Source: Gammaproteobacteria bacterium | Lineage (GTDB): Bacteria; Pseudomonadota; Gammaproteobacteria; SZUA-152 | Assembly: GCA_030617485.1 (NCBI GenBank) | Contig: JAUWVK010000039.1 | Coordinates: 1-12,334, forward strand | Direction: 5' to 3' | DNA: 12,334 nt | Translations under genes and position numbers: made by a program | Notes under the pieces: model-generated | Seen by the model: the letters and a program-made list of their open reading frames with translations, nothing else | Database searches by the model: none | What the model was told of the DNA's origin: nothing | Part shown: positions 1-7,066 of the stretch, in pieces | How positions within the stretch are numbered: position 1 is the first letter of the stretch | Layout of the letters: each line of letters begins with the position of its first letter

Positions 1-82
1 GCTTGAAACCGTTGAAGAACAATTACAAATAACAAAAAGCTTTTTTGAAGCATTGTTGGTTCAGGAGGAACTTGCAGCATGA
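1..82 (+). CDS. dusB: tRNA-dihydrouridine synthase B, C-terminal end (partial)
   Basis: Only the last 26 codons are present, read in the frame that starts at base 2 and ends in TGA at 80-82. The visible tail is acidic and helical: it begins LETVEEQLQ, continues through SFFEAL and ends EELAA. It resembles the end of E. coli DusB, which finishes with a similar EQLEALEAYF-type helix. DusB reduces uridine to dihydrouridine in tRNA with FMN and NADPH. The stop overlaps the fis start codon as ATGA (79-82), which suggests translational coupling and matches the dusB-fis operon known from gammaproteobacteria. The catalytic part lies outside the window, so the call rests on the tail and the neighbouring fis. 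Confidence 0.8.
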   Translation, partial: LETVEEQLQITKSFFEALLVQEELAA

Positions 83-369
83 CATTACATTTCCAAAGCA
101 CGATGAGTGACACAATCGAACAAATAGACATGGAAAATCAAAATGTGCCTTTGAGCGGCACCATAAAATCCATGCTGGAAGATTATTTCAACGACCTGGA
201 CGGGCATCCACCTGCCGACCTGTATCAAATGGTTTTACAGGAAATCGAACAACCTTTATTAGAAAGCGTTTTACATTACACCAGGGGCAACCAGAGCAAG
301 GCCGCTATAGTGCTTGGCCTTAACCGCGGCACGTTGCGCAAGAAGCTCAAGCAATATGATTTAAATTAA
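79..369 (+). CDS. fis: DNA-binding protein Fis
   Basis: Fis is a nucleoid-associated dimer that bends DNA and tunes transcription of rRNA and many growth-phase genes. The product has 96 residues, close to the 98 of E. coli Fis. The C-terminal half is nearly family consensus: DLYQMVLQEIEQPLLESVL forms the central helices (about residues 48-66), followed by YTRGNQSKAA and LGLNRGTLRKKLKQY, the helix-turn-helix (about 67-94). The N-terminal 25 residues are variable, as is usual. An AGGAGG at 63-68 stands 10 bases before the ATG at 79 and supports this start; a second in-frame ATG at 103 would give a protein 8 residues shorter. It overlaps the end of dusB by 4 bases, so the two are one operon. The identification is firm. 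Confidence 0.97.
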   Translation: MTLHFQSTMSDTIEQIDMENQNVPLSGTIKSMLEDYFNDLDGHPPADLYQMVLQEIEQPLLESVLHYTRGNQSKAAIVLGLNRGTLRKKLKQYDLN

Positions 370-389
370 GTTTTCAAAATACCTGGTAT

Positions 390-410
390 CGGGGGCCTGC
401 TTGGCCCCCG
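390..410 (+). terminator. Hairpin after fis, probable terminator
   Basis: A perfect 8-bp GC-rich stem (CGGGGGCC at 390-397 with GGCCCCCG at 403-410) closes a 5-base loop, starting 20 bases after the fis stop. The bases that follow (AGTCATTTGTGCTT) are only moderately T-rich, so termination may be partial. Its place between the dusB-fis operon and purH fits an operon boundary. Confidence 0.55.
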
Positions 411-474
411 AGTCATTTGTGCTTCAGTTACATTAAAATCAATCAAATTCAACAAAATACATTTCATTTTTAGT

Positions 475-498
475 TAATACCATCAGCTAATACCATCA
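475..498 (+). repeat. Tandem repeat TAATACCATCA upstream of purH
   Basis: The 11-mer TAATACCATCA occurs at 475-485 and again at 488-498, a period of 13 bases. A degenerate trace (CTTAATAA) follows. It lies 25-49 bases before the purH start, in an AT-rich gap where a promoter and its operator would be expected. I see no PurR-type palindrome (ACGCAAACGTTTGCGT-like) in this gap. A regulatory role is only inferred from position. Confidence 0.5.
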
Positions 499-523
499 CT
501 TAATAAACACAAAGAGCCATCCC

Positions 524-2101
524 ATGACAGCAATTAAACGCGCACTCATTAGTGTTTCCGATAAAACCGGCATCGTTGACCTGGGTCGCGAGCTCAGCAA
601 GCTCGGCATAGAAATTCTCAGCACTGGTGGCACCGCCAAATTGCTGGCCGAAAATAATGTGGATGTAATCGAAGTATCAGACTACACCGGTTTCCCAGAA
701 ATGATGGATGGCCGCGTAAAAACATTGCATCCTAAAATTCATGGTGGACTGCTCGGTCGTCGTGGCACTGATGATGCTGTCATGGCTGAACACTATATTC
801 TTCCCATCGATATGGTCGTCGTCAATCTCTACCCCTTTACACAAACCATTGCCCGTGATGATTGCACCTTACCCATGGCCATTGAAAACATCGACATCGG
901 CGGCCCTACTATGCTGCGTTCTGCTGCAAAAAATCACGCCTCTGTTACGGTTGTTGTGGATGCCGCAGATTACAATCGTGTACTGGATGAAATGAAAAAC
1001 AACAAGGGCGCGGTAACAGATGCAACGCGTTTTGACCTGGCAACAAAAACCTTTGAGCACACTGCCAAATATGATGGCGCTATCGCCAACTATTTGGGCA
1101 CCCTTATTCCTGATGAAAAAGGCACCGATGGTAAAACCACCACCTTCCCGCGCACCTTTAATAGCCAGTACATAAAAGTGCAGGAAATGCGTTACGGGGA
1201 AAACCCTCATCAGGATGCCGCCTTCTTTGTAGAAGCTGGGGCAAAAGAAGCTAGCATCTCCACTGCCAAACAACTACAGGGCAAGGAACTGTCCTACAAC
1301 AATATTGGCGATACCGACGCAGCACTTGAATGTGTCAAACAGTTTGATGATGCGCCGGCCTGCGTCATTGTAAAACACGCAAACCCTTGTGGCGTTGCCA
1401 CTGGCAAGACCTTACTGGAAGCCTATGACTGCGCCTACAGCACTGATCCTGAATCCGCCTTCGGTGGCATTATCGCAGTTAATCAAGAACTGGACGGAGA
1501 AACCGCTAGCGCCATTGTTGAACGTCAATTTGTGGAAGTGATTATTGCACCAAGCGTGAGCAAAGCCGCAATTGACGTTGTAGCCGCGAAAAAGAATGTG
1601 CGCTTACTGGAGTGTGGCCAATGGCCAACCGAACCGGCCAATCGTTACGACTTCAAACGCGTTAACGGTGGCCTGCTGGTGCAAAATGCAGATCTGCTAT
1701 TACACAACGAATTAAAAGTGGTTACCAAACGTGAACCAACGGAACAGGAAATGCGGGATCTTCTGTTCACATGGAAGATTGCCAAATTCGTAAAGTCCAA
1801 TGCCATTGTTTATGGAAAAAACAACATGACTATCGGTGTCGGCGCCGGCCAAATGAGCCGTATTAATTCTGCACGCATCGCCGGAATAAAAGCCGAACAC
1901 GCAGGACTAGAAGTTCCTGGATCCGTCATGGCTTCCGATGCTTTTTTCCCCTTCCGTGATGGATTAGATGCAGCCAGCGAAGTTGGCATTACTGCCGTCA
2001 TCCAGCCCGGCGGTTCAATGCGTGATGATGAAGTGATAGCCGCTGCCAACGAACATGAAATCGCCATGGTGTTTACCGGCATGCGTCATTTCAGGCATTA
2101 G
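524..2101 (+). CDS. purH: Bifunctional AICAR transformylase / IMP cyclohydrolase
   Basis: PurH carries out the last two steps of de novo purine synthesis: it formylates AICAR with 10-formyltetrahydrofolate to FAICAR and closes the ring to IMP, in the cytoplasm. The product has 525 residues, the usual bacterial length (E. coli about 529). The N-terminal MGS-like cyclohydrolase domain shows SVSDKTG (10-16), STGGTAK (33-39) and [18 protein letters not shown] (from 63). The transformylase domain carries MRYGENPHQ, the catalytic KHANPCG (Lys284-His285), DPESAFGG and the family ending FTGMRHFRH. No frameshift or missing motif is visible. The ribosome site before the ATG is weak (AAAGAG, 511-516). 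In many gammaproteobacteria purD follows purH; here a convergent kinase gene follows after 55 bases, without an obvious terminator between them. Confidence 0.97.
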   Translation: MTAIKRALISVSDKTGIVDLGRELSKLGIEILSTGGTAKLLAENNVDVIEVSDYTGFPEMMDGRVKTLHPKIHGGLLGRRGTDDAVMAEHYILPIDMVVVNLYPFTQTIARDDCTLPMAIENIDIGGPTMLRSAAKNHASVTVVVDAADYNRVLDEMKNNKGAVTDATRFDLATKTFEHTAKYDGAIANYLGTLIPDEKGTDGKTTTFPRTFNSQYIKVQEMRYGENPHQDAAFFVEAGAKEASISTAKQLQGKELSYNNIGDTDAALECVKQFDDAPACVIVKHANPCGVATGKTLLEAYDCAYSTDPESAFGGIIAVNQELDGETASAIVERQFVEVIIAPSVSKAAIDVVAAKKNVRLLECGQWPTEPANRYDFKRVNGGLLVQNADLLLHNELKVVTKREPTEQEMRDLLFTWKIAKFVKSNAIVYGKNNMTIGVGAGQMSRINSARIAGIKAEHAGLEVPGSVMASDAFFPFRDGLDAASEVGITAVIQPGGSMRDDEVIAAANEHEIAMVFTGMRHFRH

Positions 2102-2156
2102 AACAACAAAGAGATTTGTAATAAATATTCTTGCAGAAAAATACAGGGGTAAAAAA

Positions 2157-4052
2157 TTAGGCCCGCTTTAACCGGTTCTCATTACTCAAAATGCCTGATC
2201 TATTTAGCGGCAGCCTAATACTGAAGGTAGAACCGACGCCTTCTTCGCTTTCTACAATAATAGAACCACCCATCATTTCACAAAATCGCTTACTGATTGC
2301 TAGCCCAAGGCCTGTGCCACCATACACTCGCGTTGTTGATGAATTAGCCTGGGTAAATTCAGACCACAAGTCTTCCTGCTTGTCTTTTGATATTCCAATC
2401 CCGGTATCCGTCACAGAGAATACAATCCAGTCATCCTCCTGCTCAGTTTCTTTCGTGACATCTAAACGCACTGAACCATCGCTAGTAAACTTGGCCGCAT
2501 TACTCAGCAAATTGATAATAGATTGACGAAGCTTCGTTTCATCCGCAATCAACAGATCAACACTTTCCGAAACATGTAACTCAAACGTATTATTTTTTTC
2601 TTTGATCAATGGTTTAACCGTATCAACGGTGCTACGTAAAAATGGGGTTATTTCAAACGTGGTATATTCCACTTCCATCTTACCTGCTTCGATTTTTGAT
2701 AAATCGAGAATTCCGTTAATCAAATCAGTCAAATGCCTTCCAGAGCTAATAATTTTATCCAGATCCTGGATCGTTGCATCAGCTCTTCCATCTTCAATGT
2801 CTTCCTGCGCTAACTCGCTATAGCCAATAATTGCATTAAGAGGCGTTCTCAATTCATGACTCATATTAGCCAAAAATGTTCCTTTGGCATTACTTGCTGC
2901 CATAGCCTCATCACGCGCAATTGCCAGGTCCTTAGTTCGTCCTTCCACCAGCACTTCCAGATGATCACGATGGTTTTTTAATTCTTTTTCGGCAGATTTT
3001 CTCTCCAGTATCTCACCTTCCATTTTTTCAATAAGCTGGGCGATTTTTTCGGCCATGTTATTGAACGACTGAATTGGAATATCAATTTCAGGATATGATG
3101 TTATGGATACCTTTTGATAAACACCCTGACTTAGGCGTTCCGCTGCAAGCCTTAATTGCTCGAGAGGGTAAAAGCCCCGTTTTAAAACAAAAAACGCAAT
3201 AATGATTGCCAACACGATAAAACTAATTGATGCCAGCTTGACATACAGCCCCGTACTATCCCATTTCTGTTGGAATTCTGAGAGATTACGTCTAACGAGA
3301 ACTTGAAGCACAACATTTCCATCAACGTCCTTCAATTCATGGTTGACACTAACGTGCGCCTCAGACATCCCTAATTCATCCCAGGCGTCAGACTGGTAAG
3401 CATTTTTATTATCGGGATACCTCAATAGAATTGGCATACCTAAATCTGTTTCTATACCCTCCAGCACAGAGGAGAAATCGGTCAACATCACCACGTAACC
3501 TTTTGGACTTAGCGTTCCAATGGGAACAATTGTCAAAAAATTATAGCGTTGACCAGCCTTAGTGCAAAGACCATACATAGGCCTTAGCCTTTCTGCTCCT
3601 TTACGATCCCTGGCCTGCAGCAAAACACTCATGCAAGGCAAGTCAGTGGTTCCGGCTTTCCCGATAAGCTCTGTAGATTCAGAAAAATAATTATATTTTT
3701 TATCCAATACATATATTTTCTTCAGGTCTACAATCCCTGCCGTCACAAAATATTGATGGAATTGGCTATTGAGTAATTCTGTTACAGCATCAACCTCACG
3801 CGCCTGTAATGATTTTCGAAGAACTGACTCACCTTGCAAGCTAAGTCCTAATTTCTTGGTTTTGTCAAAGTGCTCATTTAAAAGATCATCTACTTTCAAC
3901 CAGACTAAATCAGACAAGGCTGTGCGCTCACTTTCACGCACCAGACCATGAAATATATTTTCACTGACTGCGATCAGGCCAGCCGATACCAGCCCCATCA
4001 AGAGAATGATGGATATCAGAATATTGCGTAAGGATTTATATTTTTTAGACAT
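2157..4052 (-). CDS. Membrane sensor histidine kinase (orphan)
   Basis: The product has 631 residues. There is a short cytoplasmic start, membrane helix 1 (about 9-30), a periplasmic sensor region (about 31-270), membrane helix 2 (about 271-290), a HAMP-like linker (about 291-343), a coiled coil (about 340-385) and the kinase core. The phosphoacceptor box is FLANMSHELRTPLNAIIGYSE with His399. The ATP-binding domain has the N box (NLLSNAAKF, 514-522), G1 (DTGIGI, 549-554), an F-box-like WSEFTQA and G2 (GGTGLGLAI, 578-586). All catalytic motifs look intact, so it should autophosphorylate. It ends without a receiver or Hpt domain and no response regulator is nearby, so its partner is unknown. 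The sensor region has only two cysteines (140 and 163), which could form a disulfide. The ATG has no clear ribosome site; an in-frame TAA three codons upstream excludes a longer start. It lies 47 bases behind the rhodanese gene and probably shares its transcript. The ligand cannot be read from the sequence. Confidence 0.93.
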   Translation of the reverse strand: MSKKYKSLRNILISIILLMGLVSAGLIAVSENIFHGLVRESERTALSDLVWLKVDDLLNEHFDKTKKLGLSLQGESVLRKSLQAREVDAVTELLNSQFHQYFVTAGIVDLKKIYVLDKKYNYFSESTELIGKAGTTDLPCMSVLLQARDRKGAERLRPMYGLCTKAGQRYNFLTIVPIGTLSPKGYVVMLTDFSSVLEGIETDLGMPILLRYPDNKNAYQSDAWDELGMSEAHVSVNHELKDVDGNVVLQVLVRRNLSEFQQKWDSTGLYVKLASISFIVLAIIIAFFVLKRGFYPLEQLRLAAERLSQGVYQKVSITSYPEIDIPIQSFNNMAEKIAQLIEKMEGEILERKSAEKELKNHRDHLEVLVEGRTKDLAIARDEAMAASNAKGTFLANMSHELRTPLNAIIGYSELAQEDIEDGRADATIQDLDKIISSGRHLTDLINGILDLSKIEAGKMEVEYTTFEITPFLRSTVDTVKPLIKEKNNTFELHVSESVDLLIADETKLRQSIINLLSNAAKFTSDGSVRLDVTKETEQEDDWIVFSVTDTGIGISKDKQEDLWSEFTQANSSTTRVYGGTGLGLAISKRFCEMMGGSIIVESEEGVGSTFSIRLPLNRSGILSNENRLKRA

Positions 4053-4099
4053 GCGGTTTTATAAAGCAACCTTCCATGGTAGTCCATCTATCCAGTACA

Positions 4100-4540
4100 T
4101 TAATTTTTATTAACAACCGGGTAACCTTTTTCCAGCCATTCGGCATAACCACCGCGAAACCAGAAAAGTTTTGAATAACCGCAACCAACGGCTATTTTAA
4201 TAGCCTTAACACTTCGACCACATTTAACGCCATTGCAGTAAAATAAAGATGGATTACTTTTACTCGGGATAGTTTTAGCCAAAGAATCACAGCTTGTATC
4301 AATATCGGGCAGACCAATTGAGCCTTCAATATAACCTTGTTTTCGATCTGCTGTAATCCGTGAATCGACTACGACCAGACCTTCATATTTTTCCACCAAT
4401 TCAATGACACCTTCAGCATTTACTTTAACAGTGCCTTTAATGGAGTCAGGAGCGAGAGGCATTTCTTTTGCAACCACAACACCGGACAACATAAAAATCA
4501 TCAAACCTATACAACAACAAGTTTTCTCTAACTTATTCAT
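4100..4540 (-). CDS. Secreted single-domain rhodanese-like protein
   Basis: From the ATG at 4540 the product has 146 residues. Residues 1-24 look like a Sec signal peptide: basic start (MNKLEK), three cysteines at 8-10, a hydrophobic core (IGLMIFMLSGVVV) and likely cleavage after Ala24. A 27-codon extension to an ATG at 4621 is open, but it would bury this signal, so I prefer 4540, which has an AGG about 8 bases upstream. The mature part follows the rhodanese fold: VVVDSR (56-61), GYIEGSIGLP (69-78), the active loop FYCNGVKCGRS (100-110) and the closing FRGGYAEWLEKGYPVV. Rhodaneses hold a persulfide on the loop cysteine; here Cys102 and Cys107 are both candidates. Activity (sulfur transfer, thiosulfate or cyanide handling, or just binding) is not decidable. 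The histidine kinase gene follows after 47 bases. Confidence 0.88.
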   Translation of the reverse strand: MNKLEKTCCCIGLMIFMLSGVVVAKEMPLAPDSIKGTVKVNAEGVIELVEKYEGLVVVDSRITADRKQGYIEGSIGLPDIDTSCDSLAKTIPSKSNPSLFYCNGVKCGRSVKAIKIAVGCGYSKLFWFRGGYAEWLEKGYPVVNKN

Positions 4541-4557
4541 AATTGTGCCTATTTTGC

Positions 4558-4678
4558 TTAATAGTTGATTTCCAGTCATATTGTGAAACACAGACATTTT
4601 GGCCCGCACACTCCACAACATAAGCTTCCAACAATCTTTAACGGCAAAACCATTAAAACCTAAAGGTTAATAGTTGAT
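4558..4678. repeat. Direct repeat TTAATAGTTGAT (two copies) with adjacent inverted repeat
   Basis: The 12-mer TTAATAGTTGAT is found exactly at 4558-4569 and 4667-4678, in the gap upstream of the rhodanese gene. The second copy overlaps the right arm of a short inverted repeat, AACCT-AA-AGGTT (4657-4668). This gap is where the promoter of the rhodanese-kinase pair should be, so the repeats may be binding sites for a regulator. That role is inferred from position; the region is AT-rich and chance is possible. Confidence 0.4.
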
Positions 4679-4761
4679 GATTATGAATTTAAAAAGTTGA
4701 GATAAACTTAGTTAAATCAGAGATATAGGGCTAATAAATAAAGAGCCTTATTAAAGGGAGT

Positions 4762-5316
4762 TTACTGCGGCGCAAGCTTGTTCAGCTCTTCGATAAGACT
4801 AAGCATTAACTGCTCACCACTGGGACCCATACCTTTACATAAAATATCGGCATCTCGCTCACCATCCACCAAACGTTTTATGTTTCCACCCATTCGCGCC
4901 ATATCCCCGGGCGCTGCTGTCATTTGTTCCGCCATCATGGATACCGCTTGCAAAGCCTGCGCATCACCCGTACCTGCAGCATGAATTATTTGCGCTAATC
5001 CCGGAGCAGCCATAGTCCCATCACCCTGTTGTTGAATGTCGGGTAATGTTGCCGGATTTTGCAAACCATCCAGTATTGACTGAACAATAATTCTGTCTTC
5101 TTCATCCAGGGCATTCAGCATAGAAGCATCTCGACCACCTTTCACAATAAGTCGAATAGTTTTTACCAGCTCGTCCCAACCCTGTTGCAATGCAACTTCT
5201 AACATCGACTTCAGTTCAAGCGCAGCCTCTTCATTCTGACAGGCTCTTACTACCTGATGAATGAAGTTCGCATGTGCCTGGCGGATTTGCTGGTCACGTT
5301 CAGGAATCATTGTCAT
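4762..5316 (-). CDS. Hypothetical protein with an internal duplication
   Basis: I do not recognise this 184-residue protein. It has no signal peptide, no membrane segment and looks soluble and mostly helical. It appears to consist of two copies of a domain of about 70 residues: roughly 19-85 and 107-178. Matching pieces are HQVVRACQNEEAALEL with AQIIHAAGTGDAQALQ, RLIVKGGRDASML (55-67) with KRLVDGERDADIL (147-159), and IIVQSILDGLQ with LMLSLIEELN. The linker (about 86-106) is rich in Gln, Pro and Gly. The repeated G(G/E)RDA element suggests a conserved turn. The start ATG at 5316 has only a weak upstream GGA; an ATG two codons further in is equally possible. It is divergent from the SulP transporter gene (176-base gap) and about 220 bases upstream of the rhodanese start on the same strand; neither link proves a shared role. 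Confidence 0.82.
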   Translation of the reverse strand: MTMIPERDQQIRQAHANFIHQVVRACQNEEAALELKSMLEVALQQGWDELVKTIRLIVKGGRDASMLNALDEEDRIIVQSILDGLQNPATLPDIQQQGDGTMAAPGLAQIIHAAGTGDAQALQAVSMMAEQMTAAPGDMARMGGNIKRLVDGERDADILCKGMGPSGEQLMLSLIEELNKLAPQ

Positions 5317-5412
5317 GGTTATTTATCCAGTATTTCAATAAGAAACCAATTTTACGCAAGCTTTGCTCCACATACACCCCTAATATGAATTGTTGCCTTT
5401 CGACGACACCGC

Positions 5413-5441
5413 TTTCGACCATATAAAAAGTGCTGTAGAAT
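5413..5441 (+). promoter_or_regulatory. Candidate sigma-70-type promoter for the SulP gene
   Basis: TTTCGA (5413-5418) and TAGAAT (5436-5441) are 17 bases apart. The -10 matches consensus at 5 of 6 positions, the -35 only at 3. The predicted transcript would start about 45 bases before the SulP ATG. The 8-mer CTTTCGAC at 5412-5419 is also present 15 bases upstream (5397-5404). Confidence 0.3.
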
Positions 5442-5492
5442 CCGCGCTCCTATCGTGAAACAAAATGCGATACACCACTCCCCGAGGTTGCC

Positions 5493-7022
5493 ATGTTTGA
5501 ACCACACGCCGCGCCCACACGAAATATCAAAAATGATGTGTTATCTGGCCTTACGGTCGCCCTGGCGCTGGTACCGGAGGCTGTAGCCTTTGCCTTTGTG
5601 GCCGGAGTTGAGCCTCTGGTAGGACTATACGCCGCCTTCATGGTGGGCCTGATTACCGCATCCATTGGTGGCCGACCAGGCATGATTTCTGGTGCCACCG
5701 GTGCACTGGCAGTCGTAATGGTAGCCCTGGTGGCCGACCACGGTGTGGAATACCTGTTCGCTACCGTGGTGCTGATGGGAATCATCCAGATCAGCGCCGG
5801 AGTTTTGCATTTGGGTAAATTTATTCGCATGGTGCCACATCCAGTCATGCTGGGTTTCGTTAACGGCCTGGCCATTGTGATCTTTCTGGCACAAATGAAG
5901 AGTTTTCAATTACCCGGCGCCGACGGAACGATGCAATGGATGAATGGTAGCGCCCTATGGATCATGCTGGGGCTGGTGGCACTGACTATGGCCATCATCC
6001 ACTACCTGCCAAAACTCACCACCGCCGTACCCTCCTCACTGGCGGCCATCGTCGTGGTCAGCCTGCTGGTAATCGGCATTGGCTTCGAAACCAAAACCGT
6101 GGGTGACATCGCTTCCATCGCAGGTGGCTTGCCGGACTTCCATCTGCCCATGGTGCCATTCAGCCTGGAGACTCTGTGGATCATTCTGCCTTATTCGATC
6201 ATCCTTGCTGCTATTGGCCTGATTGAATCCTTACTCACACTGACACTCATCGACGAACTCACTGACACCCGCGGCCGCGGTAATAAAGAGTGTATCGCCC
6301 AGGGTACCGCTAATGTTGTCACCGGTTTTTTCGGCGGCATGGGCGGCTGCGCAATGATCGGCCAGAGCATGATCAATGTGAACTCCGGCGGCCGTGGACG
6401 TCTATCAGGCATCACTGCAGCGCTGGCTTTACTGGCCTTCATCCTGTTCGCCTCCAGCCTCATTGAACAAATTCCACTGGCAGCATTAGTGGGCGTGATG
6501 TTTATCGTGGTGATCGGCACTTTTGAATGGTCCAGCTTTCGTATCCTCAAAAAGGTGCCGCCTGCCGATGCCTTTATTTTGATTTTGGTTTCTGGTGTCA
6601 CGGTGGCCACTGACCTGGCGATCGCCGTGGTGGTAGGTGTAATTGTATCTGCACTGGTCTTTGCCTGGGAACATGCCAAGCACTTGCAGGTCACCAGCTT
6701 CACCAATGATATGGGCGGCAAAGTTTACGAATTACACGGCCCGCTGTTCTTTGCTTCAGTGAAAAACTTCGGAGAACTGTTCGACGTGCGCAACGACCCC
6801 GACGACGTGGTGGTAGAATTCAAATATTCCCGCGTCTACGATCACTCCGCCATCGAGGCCATCGACGCATTAGCCGAGCGTTATTTAAAAGCCAACAAAC
6901 GCCTGCACCTACGACACATAAGTCATGAGTGTAAAAAGTTGCTAACCAAAGCTGGCAACCTCGTGGAAGTAAACGTGATTGAAGACCCTAAGTATTTTGT
7001 AGCGGATGATAAACTGGCCTGA
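5493..7022 (+). CDS. SulP (SLC26-type) anion transporter with STAS domain
   Basis: SulP proteins move anions such as sulfate, bicarbonate or dicarboxylates across the inner membrane. The product has 509 residues. The membrane part (about 14-395) starts with the family signature [19 protein letters not shown], followed by GLYAAF, the glycine-rich [19 protein letters not shown] (57-75) and the later [19 protein letters not shown] (278-296). A conserved acidic residue sits in a helix at GLIESLL (Glu245). A cytoplasmic STAS domain covers about 410-500 ([33 protein letters not shown]), with Ser452 at the usual phosphoryl or regulatory turn. GAGG at 5484-5487 stands 5 bases from the ATG and fixes the start. 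The substrate cannot be read; sulfate and bicarbonate are the main options. Its codons look more GC-rich than those of the flanking regulators. It converges on the GGDEF-EAL gene after 44 bases. Confidence 0.93.
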   Translation: MFEPHAAPTRNIKNDVLSGLTVALALVPEAVAFAFVAGVEPLVGLYAAFMVGLITASIGGRPGMISGATGALAVVMVALVADHGVEYLFATVVLMGIIQISAGVLHLGKFIRMVPHPVMLGFVNGLAIVIFLAQMKSFQLPGADGTMQWMNGSALWIMLGLVALTMAIIHYLPKLTTAVPSSLAAIVVVSLLVIGIGFETKTVGDIASIAGGLPDFHLPMVPFSLETLWIILPYSIILAAIGLIESLLTLTLIDELTDTRGRGNKECIAQGTANVVTGFFGGMGGCAMIGQSMINVNSGGRGRLSGITAALALLAFILFASSLIEQIPLAALVGVMFIVVIGTFEWSSFRILKKVPPADAFILILVSGVTVATDLAIAVVVGVIVSALVFAWEHAKHLQVTSFTNDMGGKVYELHGPLFFASVKNFGELFDVRNDPDDVVVEFKYSRVYDHSAIEAIDALAERYLKANKRLHLRHISHECKKLLTKAGNLVEVNVIEDPKYFVADDKLA

Positions 7023-7066
7023 AGTAAAATCAGAACGAAGTGTATTTATCTGTGCACTTACCTGTA

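Noticed and set aside
869..1273. Open frame of 134 codons on the - strand within purH
   Set aside because: purH is complete and conserved on the + strand across this stretch; the antisense frame shows no motif.
4541..4621. N-terminal extension of the rhodanese to an ATG at 4621
   Set aside because: The Sec signal peptide begins at the ATG at 4540; the extension would bury it.
4728..4752. Possible terminator behind the 184-residue gene (TAATAA / TTATTA, GGCT / AGCC)
   Set aside because: The pairings are short, AT-rich and mutually exclusive; not strong enough to call.
5450..5875. Open frame of 141 codons on the - strand opposite the SulP gene
   Set aside because: It lies antisense to the strongly conserved transporter, has low-complexity Thr/Ala/Pro-rich content and no recognisable domain; it is a by-product of the GC-rich codons.
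6191..6721. Open frame of 176 codons on the - strand opposite the SulP gene
   Set aside because: Antisense shadow of the membrane domain, with Thr/Pro/Ser-rich composition and no family features.
7023..7066. Possible terminator AAGTG / CACTT between SulP and GGDEF-EAL genes
   Set aside because: The stem is only 5 bp, AT-rich, with a long loop and no T-tract.
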